Shown here piece after piece: positions 15,706-23,111 of a stretch of 32,799 bases of DNA (position 1 is its first letter; each line of letters opens with the position of its first letter). The stretch is from contig JAMOOQ010000039.1 of NCBI GenBank assembly GCA_027100635.1, forward strand, positions 1-32,799, given 5' to 3'. Origin of the DNA: Campylobacteraceae bacterium. GTDB taxonomy: Bacteria; Campylobacterota; Campylobacteria; Campylobacterales; Sulfurovaceae. A program made the position numbers and the translations under genes. Under the pieces are notes generated by a model that was not told the origin of the DNA, ran no database searches, and saw nothing but the letters and a program-made list of their open reading frames with translations.

Positions 15706-16887
15706 CTATCTGTGATCTAACTCAAAAGCTTTTGATGCCACATAATACATAGCAATAGCTATACCAATAGCACCAATAGATATTGCTATTTCTGCAAATG
15801 ATGGAAAGTACTCTATCCATGTTGGAGCAAGTTGATACTCTCTTATTTTTAAAGTTTGCATTGGGAATAGTTGAGTATCATGAACTAAATCATATCTCAT
15901 AAAAAATATTCCAACCATTCCTGTTATAGAAGCCCAAACAAGAGTATGAATTGCTTTACCTTTGCTATAAATTACAATAATAAATGGAATTAACATACCT
16001 AGTAAAAATTCACCTATCCAAAAGTTTGCACCACCTAGAATATGCAAGGCAACATCAGCTTTTTCTGGTTTACCACCATATATTGCTGTTAAAAATTTCC
16101 ATGCTTCAAAGAATATTAAGATAGCTAGTAATAGTCCTAAAACTTTAGCTAATTTTGTAAGCATAGCTGTAACTTCTGGTGGAAAGTTCATTTTATATCT
16201 AAATCCATAAAGTAAGAATATTAGATAAGAACCTGTTATCATTGCAGAAAGGATAAAGTATACAGGGTAAAATACACCATTTGAAATTGGACGAGCGATT
16301 AAAAATCCAAATACAGAACCAAGATTTGAGTGAGCGATAACACCAATTACAAGTCCACCAAGACTAAAGTACCAACCCCATTTATGATCATTTTTTTGAA
16401 GTAATATAAATTCAAAAATAATAAGAGTAAGATATAATCCATAAAGAGTTCCCATCCACCAAATAGCAGAAGTTAGCCCAGGGCTTAGAACATTATATAT
16501 CATCATTGTCACTGGATGACCAATCTCAAATGCGATTACTGCAAAACCTGAAAGAATTGCAATGATAGCTCCAGCAATTGCTCGTTTCCCAATAATCTTA
16601 AACTCTTTTATGTTAAAAACATGTCCGAAAGATGAGATGATACAAAGCCCAGTACTAGACACAACAAAGAATACATACATACCAATCAAAAGTCCCCAAG
16701 GGTGTTCTCTTGTTACATTATAAGCATGATGACCATGCATTAAATATGTTATAACTCCCATAAAAAATAGAAGTACTAGTGATATTGTTGTTACAGCAAC
16801 AAAATTATTTAAAGGAGTTTTTTCATACTCAAACAGCGATTTTAAAGTAAAACCTTCTTTTATAGGTATAATATTTTTTAAATTCAT
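15706..16887 (-). CDS. psrC: Polysulfide reductase membrane subunit (NrfD/PsrC family)
   Basis: A 393-aa membrane protein with about nine helices that would anchor the PsrAB-like enzyme and exchange electrons with the quinone pool. Family features include HPWGLLIGMYVFFVVSSTGLC in the second helix, the segment GHPVTMMIYNVLSPGLTSA-IWWMGTLYG, and SNLGSVFGFLIARP (NrfD proteins carry H-S-x-x-x-S here). The start has AAGGTGG upstream and lies 12 nt after psrB, so the three genes are one operon. The gene ends 19 bp before a hairpin terminator. Whether the complex reduces polysulfide, thiosulfate or runs oxidatively cannot be decided from the sequence. Confidence 0.85.
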   Translation of the reverse strand: MNLKNIIPIKEGFTLKSLFEYEKTPLNNFVAVTTISLVLLFFMGVITYLMHGHHAYNVTREHPWGLLIGMYVFFVVSSTGLCIISSFGHVFNIKEFKIIGKRAIAGAIIAILSGFAVIAFEIGHPVTMMIYNVLSPGLTSAIWWMGTLYGLYLTLIIFEFILLQKNDHKWGWYFSLGGLVIGVIAHSNLGSVFGFLIARPISNGVFYPVYFILSAMITGSYLIFLLYGFRYKMNFPPEVTAMLTKLAKVLGLLLAILIFFEAWKFLTAIYGGKPEKADVALHILGGANFWIGEFLLGMLIPFIIVIYSKGKAIHTLVWASITGMVGIFFMRYDLVHDTQLFPMQTLKIREYQLAPTWIEYFPSFAEIAISIGAIGIAIAMYYVASKAFELDHR

Positions 16888-16899
16888 AATTTCACCACC

Positions 16900-17463
16900 T
16901 TACATTACATAAAAAAGTTTTGGTTTAGTACCTAAATGAGGCTTCAGTGTAAAGTGTTCTCTTGTTCTAAGAATTTCACTAATTTCACTATCTGGATCAT
17001 CAAGGTCTCCAAAAATTCTAACTTTTGTTGGACAAGTAGCTTGACAAGCAGTTGTAACTTCACCATTAGATAATCGTGTATCACTACAAAAATTACATTT
17101 ATCAACAGTCATTGTTCTACTATCAACATATCTTGCATCATAAGGACAAGCATTCATACAGTAGCTACATAAAATACACTTATCAATATCTACTCTTACA
17201 ACACCATTATCATCATAATATGTAGCATGTGTAGGACAAACTTCTTCACAAGGAGCATTATCACAATGCTGACACTGAGAAGGCATGAATGTGCTTGATA
17301 CAATATCTAAAAGTGGATATTCACCTTTTATCTCATCTACACCAACCCAAATTCTATGTGCATCAGCTCCAAGAAGAACACCATTTTCCTCTTTACAAGC
17401 CACTTCACACGCTTTACAGTTAATACAGTTTTTATAATCTAAAACCATTCCATATCTTGCCAT
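16900..17463 (-). CDS. psrB: Four-cluster ferredoxin subunit (PsrB-like)
   Basis: A 187-aa electron-transfer subunit with four [4Fe-4S] clusters: C-I-N-C-K-A-C-E-V-A-C (Cys13, 16, 19, 23), CQHCDNAPCEEVCP, CILCSYCMNACP and CNFC ... ACQATCP. This is the normal PsrB/PhsB/DmsB layout and length. It has no signal peptide of its own and would be exported with the twin-arginine catalytic subunit, passing electrons between PsrC and PsrA. It starts 2 nt after psrA. Confidence 0.9.
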   Translation of the reverse strand: MARYGMVLDYKNCINCKACEVACKEENGVLLGADAHRIWVGVDEIKGEYPLLDIVSSTFMPSQCQHCDNAPCEEVCPTHATYYDDNGVVRVDIDKCILCSYCMNACPYDARYVDSRTMTVDKCNFCSDTRLSNGEVTTACQATCPTKVRIFGDLDDPDSEISEILRTREHFTLKPHLGTKPKLFYVM

Positions 17464-17465
17464 AA

Positions 17466-19865
17466 CTATACCTTTCTTATCTCAACATTTGTCTCATGCA
17501 TAGCGGCAGCACCATAAGTTGGTTCAATAATATCTTCAATTACTGCGTTATCATTTCCACCATTTTTATAAGCCCAAGTTAATTCACTGCTCTCTTCACC
17601 AAAACCATGAATAAAGAATACTTGATTAGGAGCAATTTTTTCTGTTGGGTAAGCTTTAATTCTTGTGCTACCTGTTTTACTTGATACTTCTACTGTATCA
17701 CCAAACTTAATACCTCTCTCAATTGCTACTCTTTTGTTTATCCAAATGTAATTTTCCATCATCAAATCTCTAAGCATAGAGTTATTTGCTGTTCCACTTT
17801 GAGTAAATTGAGCATGTCTTCCTGTTAAAAGTCTAAATTTATCTTTTGGAACTTTATAATTATATTCATCTTTCCAAACAGGCATAGGATCAACACCTTT
17901 TTTACTAAGGTTTATAAGATTACACTCAACTTTATTTGAATGAGTTTTAGCTCTTCCACCATTTACACTATAAGATTTATTTTTCTCTTTATAATATTGA
18001 TGTTCATTAACTGATAACTGCTTAAAGTCTGTACTTTTATGAGGATAAAATACACCATTTTTAACAAGCTCATTATAAGCCCCTGGATAATCTTCTACTG
18101 CATGTTTGTTAAGATATTCTTGATCATGTGCAAAAGGTTTAGTTATATCAAACTCTTTATATACACTCTCTTCATCTGAATCTTTAATCTCATCTTGAAT
18201 ATCTTCATCATATTTTTTACTTATCTCAAATAGAGGTTTAGATATTTTATTTGTTAAACCTCGCAAAATCTCTATAACAGGTTTAGTTTCATACATCGGC
18301 TCAATTACTTTATTTCTAACGGCAACTGAAGGCTCAACTCCACCAAATGTTTTAATAGGGTCAGTTCTTTCTAGATATGTACATTCAGGAAGTACCACAT
18401 CAGCATACATTACAGTATCACTAGGCATTGTATCAATTACAACAACAAGCTCAAGCCTTTTCAACATCTCTGCTGTTTTTTTGGTGTTTGGCATATTTTG
18501 CATTGGATTGTGTTTATAACAGAACATCCCACGTACTTTATAAGGCATTTTATTTGTTAAAAATCTCTCTCTCCAATCTAACCATGAACCACCACCAGTA
18601 ACGATAGCACAATCATCATAACCAGCTTCACCAACTTTAGCATCTGCTTTTTTAGTAATTGCTCTTGACTGAGCTCTTGCATAAATAGGTTCTAATGCAG
18701 CATGATTTTTAATTTTTACTTTGGAACCAAATACCAATCCACCTTTACAATCAATACCACCACCTAAACCTTGGAATATTGCCATTGCACGACGAAGTTG
18801 GAAATCATTTTTAGCAAATGTAGATCTTCTTCCTGGATAATATATTGATTGGGGAGCATTTACCATAAATTCTCTAGCAATCTCTATAATAGTTTCTGCT
18901 TTAATTCCTGTGATTTTCTCTGCCCATTGAGGAGTATATTTATTGCCAATTACATGCTCTTTATACTCTTCAAAACCATTGAAATTAGCTTTTACATACT
19001 CTTTATTTTCAAGTTCTTCACTTAAAACAACATAAGTTAAAGCTAATACAAATGCTAAATCAGTCCCAGGTTTAATTGCCAACCATTTATCAGCTTTTGC
19101 TGCAGTATTTGTAAATCTAGGATCAACACAAATTAATTTTGTCCCTCTACCTTTTGTATTTTTGAACAAATTCATAGTATCAGGGGTTACAATCGCTTCT
19201 GCTCTATTCGCACCTGCCATAATTACATATTTTGCATTTTCTAAATCTGCTTGAGGATAAGCACCAATTGTTACACCATAACCAGAAGCAACAGTTTGAA
19301 GACAAATTGATGAGTGATTTAACCAGTTACTTGAACCAAATGCTTGATAGAACGTTTTAAATGTATGTTCTGCCATACCTTCACCAGCACAAAATAAAAA
19401 CGATGAACGGTTATCTTTCTCTTCCTCAAGAATTTTTGTCATCTTCTCTTCTATATATTTATATGCTTCATCCCAAGATACTTTTTTAAATTGACCTTTA
19501 CCTTTTTCCCCTATTCTAATCATTGGAGATTTTAGACGATCTGGATCATAAACTGCTTGAATACCAGCATTTCCTCTTGGACACAACATATTTTTTGACT
19601 TTGGAAATAGTGGATTTGGGTCTAATTTTGTAATAACTCCATCCTCTACTCTTGCCATTGCTGCACATTTATTAACACACATTTCACATAGCGTAGCCAC
19701 ATATTGAGAATCACCACCAACACCTGTTTTAGTTGTGATACTCAACTTTCCATGAGCTTTATCTCCACTACCAAAAAGATTTGTAGCTGTTATTGCAGAA
19801 CCACCTGCAACACTCAACGCAACACTACCTTGAAGAAACTTTCTTCGTGATACTTCCATCTGCAT
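17466..19865 (-). CDS. psrA: Molybdopterin polysulfide/thiosulfate reductase catalytic subunit (PsrA-like)
   Basis: A 799-aa DMSO-reductase-family enzyme. It has a twin-arginine signal (SRRKFLQG, residues 6-13), so folds in the cytoplasm and acts in the periplasm. The proximal [4Fe-4S] site is Cys60, Cys63, Cys67 and Cys95 (CEMCVNKC, MLCPRG). Cys188 in NHSSICLQTVASG is the likely molybdenum ligand. The remaining molybdopterin-binding segments (MAGANRAEA, CVDPRFTNTAAKADKWLAIKPGTDLAFVLA (shown in part: VDPRFTNTAAKADKW), RLLTGRHAQFTQSGTANN) follow in family order. Together with psrB and psrC it resembles PsrABC or PhsABC. AAGGAG lies 6 nt before the ATG. The leader upstream carries remarkable inverted repeats. 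Substrate is not certain. Confidence 0.85.
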   Translation of the reverse strand: MQMEVSRRKFLQGSVALSVAGGSAITATNLFGSGDKAHGKLSITTKTGVGGDSQYVATLCEMCVNKCAAMARVEDGVITKLDPNPLFPKSKNMLCPRGNAGIQAVYDPDRLKSPMIRIGEKGKGQFKKVSWDEAYKYIEEKMTKILEEEKDNRSSFLFCAGEGMAEHTFKTFYQAFGSSNWLNHSSICLQTVASGYGVTIGAYPQADLENAKYVIMAGANRAEAIVTPDTMNLFKNTKGRGTKLICVDPRFTNTAAKADKWLAIKPGTDLAFVLALTYVVLSEELENKEYVKANFNGFEEYKEHVIGNKYTPQWAEKITGIKAETIIEIAREFMVNAPQSIYYPGRRSTFAKNDFQLRRAMAIFQGLGGGIDCKGGLVFGSKVKIKNHAALEPIYARAQSRAITKKADAKVGEAGYDDCAIVTGGGSWLDWRERFLTNKMPYKVRGMFCYKHNPMQNMPNTKKTAEMLKRLELVVVIDTMPSDTVMYADVVLPECTYLERTDPIKTFGGVEPSVAVRNKVIEPMYETKPVIEILRGLTNKISKPLFEISKKYDEDIQDEIKDSDEESVYKEFDITKPFAHDQEYLNKHAVEDYPGAYNELVKNGVFYPHKSTDFKQLSVNEHQYYKEKNKSYSVNGGRAKTHSNKVECNLINLSKKGVDPMPVWKDEYNYKVPKDKFRLLTGRHAQFTQSGTANNSMLRDLMMENYIWINKRVAIERGIKFGDTVEVSSKTGSTRIKAYPTEKIAPNQVFFIHGFGEESSELTWAYKNGGNDNAVIEDIIEPTYGAAAMHETNVEIRKV

Positions 19866-19870
19866 AAGTA

Positions 19871-19956
19871 CTCCTTATCCTATTTATAATTTATAAATAG
19901 GACTAAATCAGTCCTATTTATAAGAATATATTATATTATACAGAAGAATATATTAT
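19871..19956 (-). promoter_or_regulatory. psrA promoter and leader with competing inverted repeats
   Basis: In minus-strand (RNA) order: a 13-nt direct repeat AAGAATATATTAT (in plus sense) at 19944-19956 and again at 19922-19934, 22 bp apart; TATAAT -10 box at 19940-19935 between them; then three mutually complementary blocks. Block C (19923-19910) and block B (19904-19891) pair perfectly over 14 bp with a 5-nt loop. Block B also pairs over 11 bp with block A (19889-19879), which ends next to the ribosome-binding site AAGGAG (19876-19871). So B can pair with C or with A but not both, with the ribosome-binding site next to A. This could be a translational switch or a set of operator half-sites. 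Confidence 0.55.
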
Positions 19957-20101
19957 GTTTACTTTATTTTTTATAAGTATATTGAAATTTTTTATTATAT
20001 ATATAATTTGTAATTATTAATGAGCAAAAATAGAGGTAAAAGTTTTATAAAAGTAAAGTTTTAAATATTAATTAAGATTTTATTATAATGATAAGTTATC
20101 T

Positions 20102-20133
20102 ATATTCCGTGATATTGCACGGAATATTTTTTT
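20102..20133 (+). terminator. Strong hairpin with T-run
   Basis: ATATTCCGTG and CACGGAATAT form a perfect 10-bp stem with a 6-nt loop, followed by seven T on the plus strand. It starts immediately after the stop of the minus-strand 55-aa ORF, but the T-run faces the other way, so as an intrinsic terminator it would stop plus-strand transcription. No plus-strand gene precedes it. It may serve as a 3'-end stabiliser for the minus transcript, or end a short plus-strand RNA. Confidence 0.5.
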
Positions 20134-20299
20134 AGTGATGACTTTTTAAAATTAAAATAGTCATTCTAATATTAATAGCTACAAATCTAAATAGTTGCCA
20201 AATTATACAAGTTCTTAAAAATTTTTGTTTACCCATCGGTACCATTGTTCCAAATTGAGCGCTATATGGTTTTATATGTCCTAAATGTTTTTCTGCCAT
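20132..20299 (-). CDS. 55-aa basic ORF downstream of the SQR-like gene
   Basis: Starts with ATG at 20299 after AAGGGAATATC, a good ribosome-binding site. The product begins MAEKHLGHIKPYSAQFG, continues with TMVPMGKQKFLRTC, then a hydrophobic stretch (IIWQLFRFVAINIRMTILIL) and KSHH. It is basic with one likely membrane-associated helix. It lies 98 bp after the SQR-like stop on the same strand, separated by a 9-bp hairpin. I recognise no family; it could be a small membrane partner of the flavoprotein. The frame is short, so chance remains possible, but ribosome-binding site, composition and placement between two hairpins favour a gene. Confidence 0.5.
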   Translation of the reverse strand: MAEKHLGHIKPYSAQFGTMVPMGKQKFLRTCIIWQLFRFVAINIRMTILILKSHH

Positions 20300-20324
20300 G
20301 ATATTCCCTTGTTATATATAAATT

Positions 20325-20346
20325 TAACTTGGACTAATCCAAGTTA
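20325..20346 (-). terminator. Hairpin between the SQR-like gene and 55-aa ORF
   Basis: TAACTTGGA and TCCAAGTTA form a perfect 9-bp stem with a 4-nt loop, about 50 bp after the SQR-like stop. No T-run follows on the minus strand, so partial termination or an mRNA processing barrier is more likely than full termination. Confidence 0.4.
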
Positions 20347-20397
20347 TTGTTTAAATGCTAAAAGCAAAATTTTATCTTAACTCAAATAAATTAATCT

Positions 20398-21867
20398 CTA
20401 TTCAGGGATTAAAGTCCAACCTGGCTTAAGTTTTGCTTTCCAAATAAATAGATGGTGAAGAATATGTTTAACCCAGTGAGCAGCTAATCCAATCTCCCCT
20501 GTTGTACCATTCAGATCTCTACCAACACCTGGATATTTTTTGAAATCTGGAACGATTGGATAAACAGTCATCGCTGCTGCTGTTCCTGTAAATAGACCTT
20601 TACCAGCAGAAGCAACACATGCTGCACCCATTTCAGACATATTAGCTGTATGAGTTGGTTCAGTTGTTTTACCCTTTATCATATCAACCACACTTAAAGC
20701 TACTGCTTTACCCATCATTGCTGAGGGCATACCTGTTCGTGGAGGAGTAGGAACAATCATTGTACCATTTGGTGTTGTCATTGGTTTTGAAATTGGATGT
20801 GGTGGAGCAAATGCAATACCCACAGCAAATAAATTTTTGTATGTTGGATTTTGAAGAGTGCTAGGCCAATCGGAAGCATCCCAATTTTCATAAGCACCAG
20901 CTGCATAATTTGCATCAACTTTCATAAATCCATTTGGAGCAAATAGAGTATCTGTAATATCAGAACCATCTTTAGCAAAAGCTTTTAGTCCAACACCTGC
21001 AAATGGAGGGATAAGCATTGCAAAATCAAATTCTGCTACACCAAATGAGCCATCGAGAAGTTCATAATGAGCTTTACCAGCTTCAACTTTATTTACATGA
21101 GCTCCAATAATCCAATCTAATCCTCTTTCTGCATATAGAGATTCTGAGAATATTTTACTTGAAGCTGCATATCCACCCATTGAAAAGTGAAGACCACCCA
21201 TACCAAAGTCACCCAAGAATGATTCATTAGATATCCATTGAATGTCAGCCATATCTCTAACACCAGCATCTGTAAGAGTTTTTTCAATATTAAAGATATA
21301 CTCAAACGCAGCACCTTGACAAGTACACATACCGTGTCCTGTTCCAATAAGGAACTTTTGTCTTTTACCTTTTTTCATCTTTTCAATACAAGCTTTAAGC
21401 TCAAGATTTGCATGAGCTGCATGATCTGCTGTACATACTGATACTGTATGTTTTCCAAGATTTGTACCTTCACCTAAACCAGGAGTTGCACCAAAGTTAA
21501 GTTTTGGACCAGTTGCATTTATAAGATAATCATAAGTTAATTCTTCTGTTTTAGCCTCTTTATCTTGACCAGTATATTCTATAGTCAAATAAGCATCTTC
21601 TCTATCACTTTTACCTTCAGGGTGAATAGATATAGCCTTTGCTTGTCTATAATCAATACCAGCTTTTTTATATACAGGAGCTAGAGGAAATACAACCTCA
21701 TCTTTTGTCATCTCTCCAACACCAACCCATATATTTGATGGTATCCAGTTCCAGTTAGCATTAGGAGTTACAACAACTACCTCATGATCTTTACCTAACA
21801 TTTTTTTTGCAAATGTTGCTGTAGTGTGTCCTGAGACTCCACCACCCATTACAATTAATCGTGCCAT
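20398..21867 (-). CDS. sqr: Sulfide:quinone oxidoreductase-family flavoprotein
   Basis: A 489-aa FAD enzyme of the disulfide-reductase/SQR/flavocytochrome-c sulfide dehydrogenase superfamily. The FAD loop is MGGGVSGHTTATFAK at the N-terminus, then NWNWIPSNIWVGVG, DYLINATGPKL and the second nucleotide segment FLIGTGHGMCTCQGAAFEY. Cys are in positions expected for sulfide oxidation: VSVCTADHA, GMCTCQG and GAACVASAGKG. PFAGVGLK and the C-terminal amphipathic helix (HWVKHILHHLFIWKAKLKPGW) suggest membrane attachment near the quinone pool. It has no signal peptide. SQR subtype is not assigned. AAGGA precedes the ATG. Together with the adjacent psr operon it would let the cell both oxidise sulfide and reduce sulfur species. 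Confidence 0.8.
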   Translation of the reverse strand: MARLIVMGGGVSGHTTATFAKKMLGKDHEVVVVTPNANWNWIPSNIWVGVGEMTKDEVVFPLAPVYKKAGIDYRQAKAISIHPEGKSDREDAYLTIEYTGQDKEAKTEELTYDYLINATGPKLNFGATPGLGEGTNLGKHTVSVCTADHAAHANLELKACIEKMKKGKRQKFLIGTGHGMCTCQGAAFEYIFNIEKTLTDAGVRDMADIQWISNESFLGDFGMGGLHFSMGGYAASSKIFSESLYAERGLDWIIGAHVNKVEAGKAHYELLDGSFGVAEFDFAMLIPPFAGVGLKAFAKDGSDITDTLFAPNGFMKVDANYAAGAYENWDASDWPSTLQNPTYKNLFAVGIAFAPPHPISKPMTTPNGTMIVPTPPRTGMPSAMMGKAVALSVVDMIKGKTTEPTHTANMSEMGAACVASAGKGLFTGTAAAMTVYPIVPDFKKYPGVGRDLNGTTGEIGLAAHWVKHILHHLFIWKAKLKPGWTLIPE

Positions 21868-22075
21868 ATAATTCCTTTTTTATTCTATATTAATTAAGTT
21901 TAATATTATTTCTATACAATTTTAAACTAAAATAGATTAAATATAAATTAATTTCATAAAAATTGTATTTTTTATAATTTATACTTATACAATAAATAAT
22001 TTTACTCTCTAAAATTATAAATAAAATATAAATATGATAAAATTTGATTATATTTAAATGGTAAGGAATATAATT
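21868..22075. promoter_or_regulatory. Divergent sqr / HAD phosphatase promoter region
   Basis: A very AT-rich spacer. It holds a 10-bp inverted repeat, ATACAATTTT (21914-21923) and AAAATTGTAT (21959-21968), separated by 35 bp, and a third partial copy (ATACAATAAA) near 21988. These could be operator half-sites for sqr. TATGATAAAAT near 22033 is a candidate -10 region for the phosphatase gene. Confidence 0.3.
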
Positions 22076-22744
22076 TTGAAAAAAAAAGATACAATTATCT
22101 TATTTGACTTAGATGGCACTTTAATAGATTCAACAGATGCTATATTAGAGGGCTTTAGTGTTGCATTTAAACGCTTTGAGTATAAAGTACCAAATGATGA
22201 ATTGATAAAAGCACAAATTGGTTATCCACTAGAAAATATGTTTAAATCACTTGGGGCAAAAGATCATCATATTACAAACCTTGTTCTTGAATATAAAAAT
22301 CATTATAGAAAGATTAATAAAGAGAAAACTTATCTATTAGATGGTGCTAAAGAGGCTATTATTGAGGCAAGTAAATTTGCAACTCTTGGAATTGTGACCA
22401 CAAAAACTGCTCATTTTTCCGTTGTTCTATTAGAAAATATGGAAATTATGCAATATTTTGATACGCTTATTGGTAGAGAAGATGTAACAAATCCCAAACC
22501 TCATCCTGAACCAATTATTAAAGCACTTGAAAGATTGAATAAGAACATCATTAATAAAGATAATATATGGATGATAGGAGATACCCCTATGGATATGATT
22601 AGTGCAAAAAAAGCAAATATAAAATCTATTGGTTTGACCTGTGGTTATGGATTAGAAGATGACTTAAAAATAGATACAGATATTATAAAAGATAGTGCTT
22701 TAGAGGCAATTAGACATATTAGGAGTAGTATTATATACTCTTGA
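22076..22744 (+). CDS. gph: HAD-family phosphatase (phosphoglycolate phosphatase-like)
   Basis: Start is placed at TTG 22076 because AAGGA lies about 8 nt upstream; the in-frame ATG at 22058 has no ribosome-binding site and would contain that site. The product (222 aa) has HAD motif I FDLDGTLIDST (nucleophile and acid/base Asp), motif II in GIVTTKTA, the conserved Lys in NPKPHPEP, and motif III MIGDTPMDMISAKKAN. The cap domain is the helical C1 type as in Gph/PGMB-like enzymes. Phosphoglycolate is the likely but unproved substrate. It stands alone, followed by repeat nest 2. Confidence 0.85.
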   Translation: MKKKDTIILFDLDGTLIDSTDAILEGFSVAFKRFEYKVPNDELIKAQIGYPLENMFKSLGAKDHHITNLVLEYKNHYRKINKEKTYLLDGAKEAIIEASKFATLGIVTTKTAHFSVVLLENMEIMQYFDTLIGREDVTNPKPHPEPIIKALERLNKNIINKDNIWMIGDTPMDMISAKKANIKSIGLTCGYGLEDDLKIDTDIIKDSALEAIRHIRSSIIYS

Positions 22745-22756
22745 TTTTAGAGAGAA

Positions 22757-22955
22757 GAGATTCCGTGTCAAGCACGGAATGACAGTTGTATTGTACTGAA
22801 TGACAGTTGTATTTCATGGAATGATGACGGTTGTATTGTACGGAATGACAGTTATATTGTATAAAATAACGGTTTTTTCGTCACCCTAAATACTTTCGTC
22901 AACGTGTCACCATTGAGTGACGATTTTTGTCGCCCTGAACTTGATTCAGGGTCTA
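22757..22955. repeat. REPIN-like repeat nest 2
   Basis: A 199-bp segment again bounded by two 28-nt palindromes in inverted orientation. Left (22757-22784, reversed): arms ATTCCGTG/CACGGAAT, loop CTTGA in the common direction, followed by CTc. Right (22928-22955): TGTC, arms GCCCTGAA/TTCAGGGT with an outer G-U pair, loop CTTGA, CTA. The core holds 21-nt tandem repeats and another small hairpin, GTCAC/GTGAC, near 22905-22920. The unit shape and length match nest 1. Confidence 0.7.
22776..22862. repeat. Four degenerate 21-nt tandem repeats
   Basis: Units GGAATGACAGTTGTATTGTAC (given as GGAATGACAG plus TTGTATTGTAC) start at 22776, 22797, 22818 (24 nt, with a 3-nt insertion) and 22842; a fifth weak copy follows at 22863. 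The first unit overlaps the right arm of the 28-nt palindrome, so the tandem array seems to have grown from the palindrome edge. Confidence 0.65.
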
Positions 22956-23111
22956 GTAAACCATAAAATCTTTCATCCGAACCAAATCACTAAGTCTAAC
23001 TATTCTTTTTTCAACTTTTCAATCATTTTGTAAAGATTTGATTTATATAGAGATAACTCTTTCTCAACATAACATTGACCTTCCTATCCCATCTTTTAAT
23101 TCTATCTATTT
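22956..23111. other. Spacer with a possible coding remnant
   Basis: On the minus strand, 23083 down to the TAG at 23000-23002 is open and reads EGQCYVEKELSLYKSNLY, then KMIEKLKKE and stop, a plausible helical C-terminus, but it has no start codon and a stop lies just upstream at 23084-23086. It may be the tail of a deleted gene. Otherwise the region is empty. Confidence 0.2.

Noticed and set aside
22776-22880. Short repeat array considered as a CRISPR
   Set aside because: Units are directly tandem with no spacers and no cas genes are near.
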